In this document: in pieces, positions 1 through 15,715 of the stretch
How positions within the stretch are numbered: position 1 is the stretch's first letter
Layout: every line of letters begins with the position of its first letter
Origin: Cacajao melanocephalus
Taxonomy: Eukaryota; Chordata; Mammalia; Primates; Pitheciidae
Length of the DNA: 64,000 bases
NCBI GenBank assembly: GCA_963573385.1
Contig: CAUYLG010021616.1
Span: 1 to 64,000 of the forward strand
Reading direction: 5' to 3'
Translations under genes and position numbers: made by a program
Notes under the pieces: model-generated
Seen by the model: the letters and a program-made list of their open reading frames with translations, nothing else
Database searches by the model: none
What the model was told of the DNA's origin: nothing

Positions 1-1008
<1,008 letters not shown>

Positions 1009-1183
1009 GTCCCCCTACCTACTTATGAGAGAACCCTTAATCTAAAGGAGAGAAGAGTGAAGATGGCTCACGGCAACTTCTCCATGCTGATGGGGGGTTT
1101 TGATCTTTGGAACAGGATTCTCTCATAAGGGTTTGCAGTTGGCCTCTAGGGAGCCAGGGGAGGTCCTCGTTCAGGTGGACCCC

Positions 1184-1390
1184 CTAGTTTTTGAGGTGGA
1201 AAAGTTCTCTAGATGCCTGATTTACAGGGCCTAAAGGCAGGGTGTGTTTATTTCCTGGCTCAGAAGATGGAATGGGTCGGAAGCCTTGTGCCAGCATCAT
1301 ATTTATGTGGACCAGCTGTAATCTATTAACAGAAGACGTGAACTTTACCAAGGGGTTAAACAAGAAAGGGCCAAAGATGAGTAATAACAA
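1184..1390 (-). pseudogene. Endogenous retroviral envelope TM C-terminal remnant
   Basis: A 68-codon minus-strand open stretch starts with a hydrophobic membrane-spanning segment (LLLIFGPFLFNPLVKF), then a short cytoplasmic-tail-like end. This layout is typical of the transmembrane subunit of class I retroviral envelopes. It lies directly upstream (minus sense) of the 3' LTR, where env should end. The upstream env sequence is interrupted by the U6 fragment, Alus and stops, so no full envelope protein is encoded. Confidence 0.75.
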
Positions 1391-1519
1391 GATAAGCTAC
1401 CCAAGGCTCTAAGAAGGGCAAAAACCAGTGAGATTCTGGAGGGCAAATTGAATGACTGACCAGGTAGCTGGGATGATGCCTTGGTTATATTTATGCAACT
1501 AGGCAGCGTGTTCATACAC

Positions 1520-1565
1520 CTTCTTCTATTGTGCTCGCTTCGGCAGCACATATATCTTCTTCTAT
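1520..1565 (+). ncRNA. U6 snRNA 5' micro-fragment with target-site duplication
   Basis: Positions 1531-1554 match the first 24 bases of U6 snRNA (GTGCTCGCTTCGGCAGCACA and on to TATA), i.e. the 5' stem-loop. The match stops abruptly there. CTTCTTCTAT occurs on both sides (1520-1529 and 1556-1565), as expected for an L1-type retrotransposition target-site duplication. There is no U6 promoter and no rest of the RNA, so this is a dead insertion inside old env sequence. Confidence 0.85.
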
Positions 1566-1595
1566 CTGACCTGAGGTGTTCACATAAGTGCAGGA

Positions 1596-1600
1596 GGTTT

Positions 1601-1634
<34 letters not shown>

Positions 1635-1866
1635 TGAGACGGAGTTTCCCTCCACCTCCTGGGTTCAAGCAATTTTCCTGCCTCAGCCTCCCAAGTAGCT
1701 GGGATTACAGGTGTGTGCCACCATGTCTGGCTAATTTTGTATTTTTAGTAGAGACGGGGTTTCACAATGTTGGTCAGGCTGATCTTGAACTCCTGCCCTC
1801 AAGTAATCCACCTGCTTTGGCCTCCCAAAGTGCTGGGATTACAGGCATGAGCCACCGTGCCCAGCT
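1596..1866 (-). repeat. Alu with internal deletion and TTA microsatellite tail
   Basis: Reverse-orientation Alu whose T-tail has become a (TTA)n run at about 1603-1635. Roughly 70 bases of the right arm are missing near 1645-1655. Confidence 0.95.
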
Positions 1867-1995
1867 GGATTTTTTATTATAGGGCACACTGCCCCTTGTT
1901 CAAGCAATAAGTAATCTAGTGGTAATCTATTATCCATCACTCTATCTTTGAAGGAATCAAGGGAGACTTTTGATTACTCTAAAGTGTCCCCCGTT

Positions 1996-2238
1996 TTATG
2001 AGACTGTATAGAATGAAGAAGTGAAATTTTGAAGAGGTGCCTGGTGATAGGCAAGTTTTTCCCAGGGGGCCAATAGGCGGATGGCAAGCCCAACCCTAGC
2101 CAATATAAATATACAAAACCCACTTAGAGCTCGGGTCAGTGATGTTATGTAATTGTACATTAGAGGGCTTTGCTTGTCCCAGCATACACTGACCCTTGAA
2201 CCAAACGTTATCAATACACTGGTAACCATGGGTTTCAT
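1996..2238 (-). pseudogene. Retroviral env-region open fragment
   Basis: An 80-codon minus-strand open stretch in the envelope part of the provirus. I cannot align it to a specific envelope segment. It is given only because its position between the pol remnant and the TM remnant fits env. Confidence 0.35.
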
Positions 2239-2406
2239 GATCCCAAATAAGAGACAAGTTATTTATAGGTTGATTAAATGGGTGACCACATAGTCATAGG
2301 AATCTCTTGGGGGTGCAAACCTGTATGGGATGGGAGTTGTTAAGCAGGAGGGACTCAGGATGTTACTTACCTGTTTATTTCTTTACATCTTCTACACCCG
2401 ACCTTA

Positions 2407-2772
<366 letters not shown>

Positions 2773-2818
2773 TTAATCTTGGACTGGTGTGCCCAGCTAG
2801 TGAGTTCCTGAAGTTTAA

Positions 2819-3238
<420 letters not shown>

Positions 3239-3687
3239 TGAGGCCTCATGATTGAACATGGAAGTTATGAATATCTATGGAGGTGGTCCTGACACATGAA
3301 TGTTGAACAAAAATGCATAGAATATATGACTCGGTGTGCCTTGGGGTGGAGACTTAAACCTTGCCTGGCATGGCCCTAGATAATGTTCATAATTAGATAT
3401 CTTATTTCCATAGAGTCTGTTCTGTCAGGTTTATAATCTTTGTTTTAATGTTAATGCTGGTCAGCTGTGCCTGAATTCCAAGGGGTAAAAGGTATGGCAG
3501 GGCTGGTCTGACCCCCAGCTTCCCATCATGGCCTGAGTTACATTTTTAAAGGTTTCTTTTAATTCCCTTTGACCAAGAGATGGGTCCATTCTGTTAAGGG
3601 GCTTAGAATTGTATTTATTTCTTTAGCATATATATCCCCTTTTTTGTCAAGGTATGCCAGAGGCAGTATCAATGGCCAAGCTTTTAA

Positions 3688-3995
<308 letters not shown>

Positions 3996-4510
3996 GCCAA
4001 GCTTTTATTTTGTCCCATATCGATCCCAGGGTGGTATGCTACCTGTCCTGCGTCCATTATGTCCCTTGGTGGGACCCCTATGGCCAAGGGACTTAGAGTC
4101 AAAAATGTATAGTCAATTAAACATTCCAGGTCAGGTAGGAATGGAGCTAGGCAAGCATTCATCAACTTTAGGACTCCCTTTAAGCAACATAAAGGCCAAA
4201 ACTCAAAAGCCAAAATGAAAGGTTATAAAATGAACTTATCTAGAAATTCTATGCATTGAGCTGTTGTAATCTTGGCTTATAGCAATTAGTTATACAAAAC
4301 ACAAGCGTTTTATTCAGCTGCTTAGGCATCTGTGTGCCCATCTTTGATTTGGAGGGTCTAAACTAATTTTATCCCTCAAAATCAGCTCTTACAATCTCAC
4401 ATGATAGTCTCCAGGCCTGGAGGGATTGAATCATTTCAAATTCTGGAGGTAAAAACAAAACATAAGAAATTAACGATGTTTTAAACAAAAGGTCCTAAGC
4501 CCTGCCTAGT

Positions 4511-4645
4511 TGTTTTTTGTTTTTTAATGAGATGGGTCTTGCTATATTGACCAGGCTGGTCTCTAACTCCTGGCCTCAAGTGATCCTCCCATCTTGGCCT
4601 CCCAAAGTGCTAGGATTGCAGGCATGAGCCACCACACCCAGCCAG
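4511..4645 (-). repeat. Alu monomer / half Alu
   Basis: Only one Alu arm is present, reverse orientation. CCTGCCTAGTT at about 4501-4511 and again at about 4648-4658 flanks it as a target-site duplication, so the half-length was inserted as such. Confidence 0.85.
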
Positions 4646-4859
4646 CCCTGCCTAGTTTTGAGAATGGCAGGAAAAGAAGTTCACAGGTAGCCAGACATTT
4701 AAATTATTTAGTATCAAGGCATAGAATAAATTAGATTATTTCAGATAGAGAAAAAATTATTAAATGGATCTTAATGTTTTTTTAATACAAGTCTGTCCCT
4801 GTGTCTCATGAGAGCAATTTACTTTGTCACCTTTGCCCAGTTCTAAAGATGAGGCTTTG

Positions 4860-5040
4860 GTTAACTTGAGTTTGGCATCAGATACTGGCAGGAGTTGGTG
4901 CCTTCTTTAGATGAGATGTGTGTATACCCAGAAGTCAAAGCCCTGTAATTTAACAGTACAAGGATTAGTTAATAGCACCTGATAAGGACCTTTCTCAAGG
5001 GGCTGAAGGTGGTGATACTGGTCTTCACACTCTAACTAGA
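4860..5040 (-). pseudogene. Retroviral pol remnant (integrase C-terminal GPY/F region)
   Basis: The minus strand reads QPLEKGPYQVLLTNPCTV followed by a KLQG-type stretch, characteristic of the integrase C-terminal GPY/F domain of class I retroviruses. The frame closes soon after. It lies between the gag/pol side (right) and the env remnant (left), as expected for a minus-strand provirus. Confidence 0.75.
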
Positions 5041-5357
5041 AGGTGTAAATAAAATTCTACAACCTCACAGCAATTAACTTTTATAGCTTTAATAAGCCCC
5101 AGCAATAAAACTAAGTTAGAGACCTAACAGGATTTTGATTTTGAGAATGTTTGTTAAAAATGTTAAATGGTTAAACATTTGATCAAAACAGAAACACAGA
5201 TCATTGCAAAATAAACAGTTACTCATTTAACCAAAGTGGTAATTAAAAACCATATAACCACTCCATTACAGAGTGGATAAAACCTAAAACCTTTTAAATC
5301 TCAGGGTTTTTTTAGCAATCAAAAACCTAATAAAGACAGCATAGGAATTATAAAATC

Positions 5358-5653
5358 TTTTTCTTTTTTTGAGATATAGTCTCACTCTGTCACCCAGGCT
5401 GGAGTGCAGTGGCATGATCTCAGCTCACTGCAACCTCCACCTCCTGGATTCAAGTGATTCTTCTACCTCAGCCTCCTGAGTAGCTGGGATTACAGGTGCC
5501 CACCACCACGCCAGGCTAATTTTTTTGTATTTTTAGTAGACACTGGGTTTCATCACATTGGCTAAGCTGGTTTTGAACCCCTGACCTCATGATCCACCCG
5601 CCTTGGCCTCCCAAAGTGTTGGGATTATAGGCATGAGCCACTGTGCTTGACCA
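5358..5653 (-). repeat. Alu
   Basis: Full reverse Alu. AAAATCTT on both sides (5351-5358 and 5653-5661) marks the target site. Confidence 0.95.
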
Positions 5654-7740
5654 AAATCTTATTTCTTAAGCCAGCTACCAAAAACCAAAGAAAACCCTTC
5701 TGCAGTGACTGACTCTCCTTCTGGGAAGCCCATTTACATAACTTGGAATTCAAACTCGATTAAAATAAAGTGTTTGAATTAAACTGGACACAAAAAGAGT
5801 GTACTCAAAGCTATGTGTATAGCAGAAGAATACCTGACTCTTAGAAACAGCATGAGAAGTTTCCTGATTAAATTAGAAACTTAGACATATCAAGACAAGC
5901 CAAGAGTACAGAAGCAAATCATCCTTCTCAAGGAGAGAAAAATGAGACATAGCAAAAGCTGAACTTCTCAGATATGATTCTGAGAAGTTTTAGAAAGAAA
6001 CATTATAAAATACAAGTAAAATATCTTACAATTTTATTGAGAGCAAAGCAATAGTTTAAAAAATCCTTGTTGTAACATAGGGAACCAATCTTAGAAGGAC
6101 TATTATAAATAATTTCCTTTAAATTATAACCAACTTAGTCACATCCAAAATTACTTTCATAAATTCCCCTTCATGAACCTTATCACAACTTGCACAGACC
6201 ATCTACAACATGCTTGGACTTCCTGCCTTGTCCTAAACCTCCTAAATAATCAATCAGTCATTTTACTTTAGGACAAAAATTCACCATACAAGATCCTTTT
6301 TCATACAAAATTATTCTCTTTTCTTTATCATCTTCCTTACCAAAAATACATCTGCATATCCATAACTTTCTTCACACCTCTCTCTTCCTTCCTTACTGTT
6401 CCTTTCTACCTTAAAAAGTAATTTTTAAGTCCATAATTTGACTTGACTTTTGGATAACTTCTGAATTGGACAAAATTACTCTTTTTCTCAATAACACTAG
6501 TTCCTGGGAGGCTTTTGGTCTCCAGTGCCACCCAGAGAGGTGCCAAATTAAATAACCCAAAGAAAGAAAATCATCAAGACCAGAGGGGAAATGCTAGGTT
6601 TAACCTTCAGGGCATGGAAGTGCAGGACAATATGCATCACTAGTGAGGCACAGACAGCAAACATACAGCCAAAAAAGGGGACAAAGGGGATGCAGAAGCA
6701 GTAGGTGCTGGCACACATCCCTTTGAGCCTCAGTCTACCTGACAGGGTGGCATTGCAACCTTGGACCCATAAAGGCCAAAAAGCCCCATGCAATAGGGTG
6801 GCAGCCAACCCAAAGGACCCCACAACTCCAGGCTTCCTGGCAGACATAGCCCACAGAATCCAACAGCTCTGAGTGGGAGCCTGTAACCCCAGTCCCCAGG
6901 GAACATAAAGGGACATGAGCATCCCTGTGTCTCCTGGGGCTCAGCAGGCTGAGCACAAAAAGGATAACAAAGGAAAGGGAAGGAACAGCAAAGAGAACTC
7001 ATCCATCCATGAATCCAAGAACTTAGGAAGCAAGAAATGCTGAACTATTTGTTAGATGTTAGCATTTTACAGAGAAAACCATTCCACAACTGTAGAAACA
7101 TGTTTTCCCATATCATAAACTTTTCTTAACTGGGAATGACCCAGACATCTGATGAGCAATCCAAAGAAAGCTGTGGACCAATGTTTTGGGTATAGCAGAC
7201 TTCATAGAAGTTTGATTTTTAAAAAGCCCTTTTCACCTTTTTTTTTCTTCAGATTCAAAGGCGTTTCTCATGTTTACATTTTAGCCAGAACAAAATCTCC
7301 ATGTAATCTTGAACAGCAAGTTTTATCTCAATACCAATAGCCTAATAATAGCAGATTCAAAGCAGGCAGAAAAGAAAAGAGAGAAACAGAGAGCTTTGTA
7401 AGTGGTAATCAGAGGTGAGTGAACCTCTGGGCCAGCCATACAGGGCTGCCATAAGGCCGCAGTAAAGCAAAGGTGACAAGCTGGGAAATGACAAGAACTG
7501 TAGCTTTCCCACACCCGGCAAAGGCGACAAGGTGAATTAGTTCATGGTATACACTGGCAAATGTCTTGCAGGGCTCCTTCTATTTTTATCATGCCCCAGG
7601 GACTCTAACCCCATAGGCAGAGACTCCAACCCCATGGGCCAGGACTCTAACCCAAATATTAGCCTTGCCTAATATGACACCAAAAAACCCCACTTTCCAG
7701 ATATGGCCAATTGGTGCTGCATGGACTGAATTTCCTTGGT
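5654..7740 (-). other. AT-rich internal provirus sequence, no intact frame
   Basis: No gene is visible in this stretch. By position it should be the gag and early pol part of the minus-strand provirus. The longest minus-strand open stretch (6548-6922, 124 codons) is cysteine- and tryptophan-rich, and I could not match it to a gag or pol domain. Confidence 0.5.
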
Positions 7741-8108
7741 GTAGAGTCTTGTCTATTCTCACACTGCTAATAAAGACACACCTGGGGACTGGGTAATCTA
7801 TAAAGGGAAGATGTTTAATTGACTCACAGTTCTGCATGGCTGGGGAGGCCTCAGGAAACTTACAATCATGGTGGAAGGGGAGGCAAACACGTCCTTCTTC
7901 ACATGATGGCAGCAAGGAGAAGTGCCAAGCAAAAAGGGGGAAAAGTCCCTTATAAAACCAAGAACTCACTCACTATCACAAGAACAACATGAAGATAACC
8001 ACCCCCATGATTCAATTACCACCCACCAGGTCCCTCCCATGACACATGGGCATTATGGGAACTACAATTCAAGATGAGATCTGGGTGGGAACACAGCCAA
8101 CCGTATCA
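7741..8108 (-). repeat. Solo MaLR LTR (THE1/MST type)
   Basis: On the minus strand it starts TGATACGGTTGGCTGTG at 8108. It carries the typical THE1/MST landmarks, including the GAATCATGGGGG block and the GAACTGTGAGTCAATTAAA polyadenylation region. It sits just inside the 5' LTR of the class I provirus, so it inserted after that provirus did. Confidence 0.85.
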
Positions 8109-8134
8109 GTCCCTTAGTGGTGGTCACCAGAAGA

Positions 8135-8627
8135 TGTTACCAGAAAAAGGGGTCCCCGGATCCCAAGACATTGTTCTTGGATCTTATGCAGGAAGGAATT
8201 CAAGGTAAGTCGAAGAGTGCAGTGAGAAGAGAGAGTTTATTGAAAGCTACTCCATTACAGAGTAGGGCATCCTCAGAAAGCAACAGGAAGGGTGCACCAT
8301 CTTTGTTTTAAGTTATATACATATATATATGAGGTGGGCGGATCACTTGAGGTCAAGAGTTTGAGACCAGCCTGGCCATGGTGAAACTCTGTCTCTACTA
8401 AAAATACAAAAATTAGCCAGGCGTGGTGGTGGGCACCTATAATCCCAGCTACTGGTTCAAATTGCTTGAACCCAGGAGGTAGAGGTTGTAGTGAGCCGAG
8501 ATCGTGCCACTGCACTCCAGCCTTGGCAGCAGAGAAAGACTCCATCTCTAAATAAATAAATAAACAAAATACCAAGATGGACGTGGTTTAAAAATGGTGT
8601 CACCTGGCTCTCCTAGGCTCCCTAACA
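8135..8627 (-). repeat. 5' LTR of the provirus, with Alu replacing part of U3
   Basis: Read on the minus strand it starts TGTTAGGGAGCC at 8627 and ends GGTAACA at 8135, a short inverted terminal repeat. The R-U5 half (8145-8312) matches 149-316. A 5'-truncated Alu sits where about 290 bases of U3 (present at 317-605 in the other LTR) should be. Confidence 0.8.
8326..8572 (+). repeat. 5'-truncated Alu in the 5' LTR
   Basis: Starts in the middle of the left arm (GAGGTGGGCGGATCA) and ends with an AAATAAAT-type tail. It replaced LTR U3 sequence. Confidence 0.9.
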
Positions 8628-9150
8628 TCAGCACATGGGCCGCATGTTATGGTCATGAAGCTATAGCTCCTTCCAGGCTGGAGACTTTAGCATGATCATG
8701 GGGAAAGTTCACTTTTCTATAAGTTGCTGGGGTCTGTCAGAAGCTGCTTCCAACCAACAAGGTGACCACTTTCCACACAGGGTTTGGGGAAAAACAGGCT
8801 GCAGGACAGGAGGCTATAAAACAGGCAATTACGCAAGTTGATAACATTCCTATTTTATAGGAAATTATATAAATTCCTATAAAATTACAGGATACCCTCC
8901 TTGTCTGCTGACAGAACTTGCAGATAAACCTCCCTCCATTAGTTTGTTGCCATAGATTTACCTTCCACTTGGAAGCCTAAAGCTGTTTTATTTTTCTTGT
9001 CATTTCTCTAAAATGTCTTGTTCTTTGTTGAAGATACTATGTGAGTGAAATCTCATCACTGCTTGGACTTACTTTTCACTGAGAGTTCTCCTGTGTGATT
9101 GTTGGTTTTTCTTTTGTTCTTCTATTACAGGGGTCCATTCCAACTAACAA
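8628..9150. other. Flank of the provirus, unclassified LTR-like DNA
   Basis: No gene. The AT-rich stretch 8800-8900 and the CTTTTGTTCTTCTATTACAG end near 9110-9130 look like old LTR material, but I cannot name a family. Confidence 0.35.
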
Positions 9151-9589
9151 CTCATGAATGTTGAGGAAAAGATTTATCTTTTCTCACCCACATAGTCTGC
9201 AAACCATTTCTTGACTGACTATGAAGGCGAATGCAGCCTTCAAATGCCGGCTGGGCAGAGATGGGCGGGGCCTCCTGGACCTGGGAGGGCTGCGTCTCAC
9301 CTGGTGGAGCCCTGTGCTGCCTCCTTGCAAGCTCAGCTGGCCCCCAATCCAGGTCTCCTCCTGGCTGCTCCTTCCCCACAGGGCTCAGAGCCATAGGAGG
9401 GACCCAGGTGCAGAACCGCCCACGCAAAGCATGGGAAAAAAAATCAAAACATGGCCCTGATCAGGGGCACCCCCTGCACGGAGCGCTCAGGGTTGGGCGC
9501 GCTTCCCCTCCTCCTCATTTGAGCTCCCAGCTGCCTAGGCCTGGGGGGAGGGGAAGTGGTGCCAGGGCTGGGATCTCATCCCTGACTCA

Positions 9590-9745
9590 CGGCTGGAGGA
9601 ACATCTGCCCAGCATGTAGCAGCTTACAAACAGCTTTCATAGAAATGATCTCATTTCATTTCCACACAACCTGGGAGGGAGGGAGTCACGTTCCCATTAT
9701 ACAGATGAGGGCACCAAGGCTCAGAGGAACCTGCTGTGGCCTGGA
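9590..9745 (+). repeat. MIR element
   Basis: Contains the MIR core pattern (ATCTCATTTCATTTCCACA followed by TTATACAGATGAGG). The remaining intergenic DNA from 9150 to 10060 shows no gene. Confidence 0.7.
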
Positions 9746-10048
9746 GCACCTGCTCCTCCTTTGTGCAGAAGCATCACAAATCTGAGAGTGTGGGAGGACC
9801 CTTTGTTGTCCAGCAGACTGCCCCCCTCCCACCACTGGGCGGGCTGAACGTCCAGACGGCTTGCTCCCACGGTGCTGTGATGTTCCAGGCGGCTACTTTT
9901 ACCCACAGCCCTCTGGCTCCACGGGCCCTCCCTGTGGTCTAGCTCTGTGGCTACCCTGGAGCCACCGCCTCTTCCTCCCAGAATCACAGTCTATCCCCCA
10001 CCTCCACCGCGTGTGCACTTCAGCGTCTGTCTTTTTGGTGGGTTCTAA

Positions 10049-10420
<372 letters not shown>

Positions 10421-10714
10421 TAAATTTAGTGTTGTGCAGTCATCACCCTATCTAATTCCAGAACATCTTCATCGGGCCAAAAAGACACCCCATGCCCATT
10501 AGCAGTCCCTCCTCTTTCCTCCTCTCCCCAGCCCCTCGCAACCACTAATCTACTTTCTGTCACTATGGATTTGCCTGTGCTGGACATTTCATGTAAATGA
10601 AGTCATACAGTATTTGTCCTTTTGTGTCTGTATTTGTCACTTAGCATAACGTTTTCAAGGTTGATCCATGCAGTAGAATGTGTCAGTACTTCATTTCTTT
10701 TTATGGCCAAGTAA

Positions 10715-11094
<380 letters not shown>

Positions 11095-11195
11095 TTACTC
11101 ATTCATAGTTGATGGACATTTAGGTTGTTTCACTTTTTGGTCTACTATGAATAATGCTTTTATGAACATTTCTGTAGAAGTTTTTGTGCAAACTT

Positions 11196-11452
11196 ATAGT
11201 TTTTGTTTTGTTTTGGTTTGGTTTTTTGGAGACAGGGTCTTGCTCTGTCACTCAGGCTGGAGTACAGCTCCTGGGTAGCTGGGACTACAGAGGTACTCAT
11301 CGCTGTGCCCGGCTAATTTTTAAATTTATTGTAAAGACAGGGTCTCCCTTTATTGCCCAGGCTGGCATTGAACTCCCGGCCTCAAGTGATCCTCCTGCCT
11401 TGGCCTCCCAAAGCGCTGAGACCACAGGCATGAGCCAAACTTATGTTTGCCT
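11196..11452 (-). repeat. Alu with internal deletion
   Basis: Reverse Alu lacking part of the right arm near 11265-11275. AAACTTATA/G at both edges suggests the target duplication. Confidence 0.9.
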
Positions 11453-11945
11453 GGCCCCAAACTTACATTTTCAATTCCCTTGACTGATATACCTAGGAGT
11501 GGAATTGCTGAGTCATGTGGTAACTCATTTTGAGGAATTGCCAAAGTCCTTTCCAAAGTGGCTGCACCATTTTATAATCCTATCAGCAGAGTCTGAGCGT
11601 TCCAATGTCTCCACATCCTGACCCAGGGTGGTCAGTGTCCGTCTTTTTTACTTTAGTTATCCTGGTGGTTACGAAGTAGCGTCTCAACATGGTTCTGTTT
11701 GAGGTGCTTACCAGGTGCCAAGCTCTAGGTTCGACTCGTGGGGAAGAGAGGGGAGAAGAAGCCCTCATCTTTGCCATTAGGGAATCACAGTTAAGAGCGG
11801 AGGGAGATAGACACAAGTCTTCATTAATGCATTGATTAGTATGTGCCAGGCAATGAATGGGCTAGACACCAAGAGAGACACCAAAATAAAAAGGATGTAG
11901 TCCGTACCCTAATGAACTCTTTTAATGAAGAATATAGGACCTTTG

Positions 11946-12262
11946 CCAGGAGCCATGGCTCATGCCTGTAATCCAAACACTTTGAGAGGCCACGGCAGGA
12001 GGATCGCTTGAGGCCAGGAATTCAAGACTAGCCTGGGCAGCATAGCAAGATGTCATCTCTGCAATAAATACAAAAAAAATGTGGCTGGGCATGGTGCCAC
12101 ATGCCTATAGTGCCAGCTACTCAGAAGGCTGAGAGAAAGATTGCTTGAGCCCAGGAGGTCAAGACTGTAGTAAGCCATGAGCCATGAGTGTGCCACCGTA
12201 CTCGAGCCTGGGCGACAGAGACCTGTCTCAAAACACGCACGCACACATGCACACACACACAC
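11946..12262 (+). repeat. Alu with CA-repeat tail
   Basis: Old, diverged forward Alu whose A-tail became (ACGC/AC)n at 12230-12262. Confidence 0.9.
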
Positions 12263-12274
12263 CCTTCACCAGCA

Positions 12275-12790
12275 GTCTATCCTCCCAGCGGTCTATCTAC
12301 TTCCCTCTATCTCTCTATCCATCTAAAGCCTCATCTACCCAATCACTCATCCATCCATTCACCAAACATTCAACAGCAGTCCATCAAGATATTCACCTAT
12401 CCATTTATCCACCCATTCATCCAACTACCCATTTACCCAGGCAATCATTGGCCACCTGTCTATCCATCCATATTCCATTCATCCATCTATCTATCCAACC
12501 GTCTACCCAACAAACTATCTATGCAACCATCCATCCATTTACGAACAATTGCACCACCAGCCCATCAAATCACCTACCCATCCTTCCAGCCAGCCGCCCA
12601 CCCACCTGTCCATCCAGCTACTCATCCACCAACCCAACTATCCATCCTCCTATCCATCCATCTGTCCATTTAAACACCAGTTCATCAGATTCCACCCATC
12701 CATCCAACCATCCATTTTACCCAAACAACCATCCTTCTACCCATCCGTCCCTCTGTCTACCCATTAGTCAAACCCCTGATCCACCCATCC
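12275..12790. repeat. Degenerate TCCA/CCAT tetranucleotide array
   Basis: About 500 bases of imperfect CCAT/TCCA units. It gives long but meaningless proline-, serine-, histidine- and isoleucine-rich open frames on the plus strand. A similar motif on the opposite strand occurs in a PITPNM1 intron (38600-38850). Confidence 0.9.
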
Positions 12791-13069
12791 TGGACACTGG
12801 AGCCAGAATCCCAGCTTGGCTAAGACATGCTGGGCAAGTTGAGGGCACCAAGATGAATGCTCCAGGATGCTGCTCATTGAACACAAGCCGGGGGGGATTT
12901 CGAAGCCAGGCTTTCTCCTCCACTTAGACACAAGGCCTTTGCTCCCCAATTGAAAACTCTTTACCCGCTATACTCTGCGCAGTTACAGACCCCACTGTTT
13001 TGGATTATACTTTGCGAAACACATTTCTCACCAGTTCTCACTTTTGAAGATGGTTATTTAGACATCGAA

Positions 13070-13260
13070 TCATTCATCATATGAGGTACCCACTATGTTC
13101 TGCACCTTCCTGTGTGCCAGGGACCTGCCAGGTCCTGCCATCTAATTTCCACAATGGCACTGGAAGGCAGATGCTAGGTCAGCCTCCACTTTTCAGATAA
13201 GGAAACTGAGGCTCAAGGAGGTGATATACCTTTCCCAGGGTGACATCGTGTGTGCATGGG
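13070..13260 (+). repeat. MIR element
   Basis: Contains the MIR core CAGATAAGGAAACTGAGGCT. The rest of 12790-13557 is unique intergenic sequence with no gene visible. Confidence 0.75.
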
Positions 13261-13392
13261 GGAACCCAGGCCTGCCAGCCCTTTCTATGGCCTTGCAGAG
13301 GAGAATTCCTGTCTCCGAGGAATGTTTTCAGAGATCTGTCTGGGAGGCAGTAAGACGGTGTTCCTGCTCTCCACGTGGAGAGGTAGAGCTGA

Positions 13393-15150
<1,758 letters not shown>

Positions 15151-15550
15151 GGAAACCGAGCAAGGAAGGTGTGTGGGACAACGGGCCGGCGGGGGCCGTG
15201 AGCCAGAGATAGAGGCCGAACGCTGTTGGGAGGAGCCCGAAGACAGGCGGGAGGGCCGGCCACCAGGGCCGCGAGAACGGTCAGGAGGAGCCCTGGGCAC
15301 AGTCCGTGGCCAGCATGAGAGGCTTCACCAGGCTGGCAGGGCCGCACGACGGGCCACGTGGAGCGAGGGAGGATATGAGACTCTGGAGACACGGGGATTT
15401 CCCAGCTTGTGGAGGAAGGGACAGAAAGAAGAGAAGCAGGGACCCGGGCTACACCTGCGGCCGCCCACCAGGTCACTCTCCCGCAGGACTGGGGAGGCCG
15501 GACGGGGACAGTGTCCCTCAGCCAGGAAGAGGTGCCACGCCCTTGTCTCC

Positions 15551-15715
15551 ATGGCCCAGCCCCAAGGCCCAACAGATGGCAGTCTCCCCACAGGGGACCC
15601 CAGCCCCTCCAAGGGCACTCCAGGAACCAGCCAGGCCCTTGGCAGCCCAGCAGCTACCCGGCGAAGGGCGCTCCTCCGGGAGCTCGAGGCCCAGGTGCAG
15701 GCAGCCTACGGGCAG
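15551..15715 (+). CDS. CABP2: Candidate alternative first coding exon of CABP2
   Basis: An open frame begins MAQPQGPTDG and ends RELEAQVQAAYGQ at a consensus donor (CAG|GTAATG at 15716). It is 165 bases, 55 codons, phase 0. The third CABP2 exon (17863) also begins in phase 0 with [12 protein letters not shown]. Joining them gives [13 protein letters not shown], which resembles the junction in caldendrin/CaBP1-L (AFGQDRSLRPEE) and CaBP4 (VFGKDRELGPEE). The product would be about 204 residues, without the myristoylation signal of the standard form. The frame stays open upstream to 15149, so the true start is unsure; the ATG at 15551 has a weak context. The exon and donor are seen directly; its use as a CABP2 exon is inferred. 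Confidence 0.55.

Noticed and set aside
1531..1554. Functional U6 snRNA gene
   Set aside because: Only the first 24 bases are present, with no proximal or distal promoter elements and no 3' half.
6548..6922. 124-codon minus-strand open frame in the provirus
   Set aside because: It could be a gag/pol remnant, but I could not match it to any retroviral domain, so no function is assigned.
12184..12927. 247-codon plus-strand open frame rich in histidine, serine and proline
   Set aside because: It is the translation of the TCCA/CCAT simple repeat and an Alu tail.
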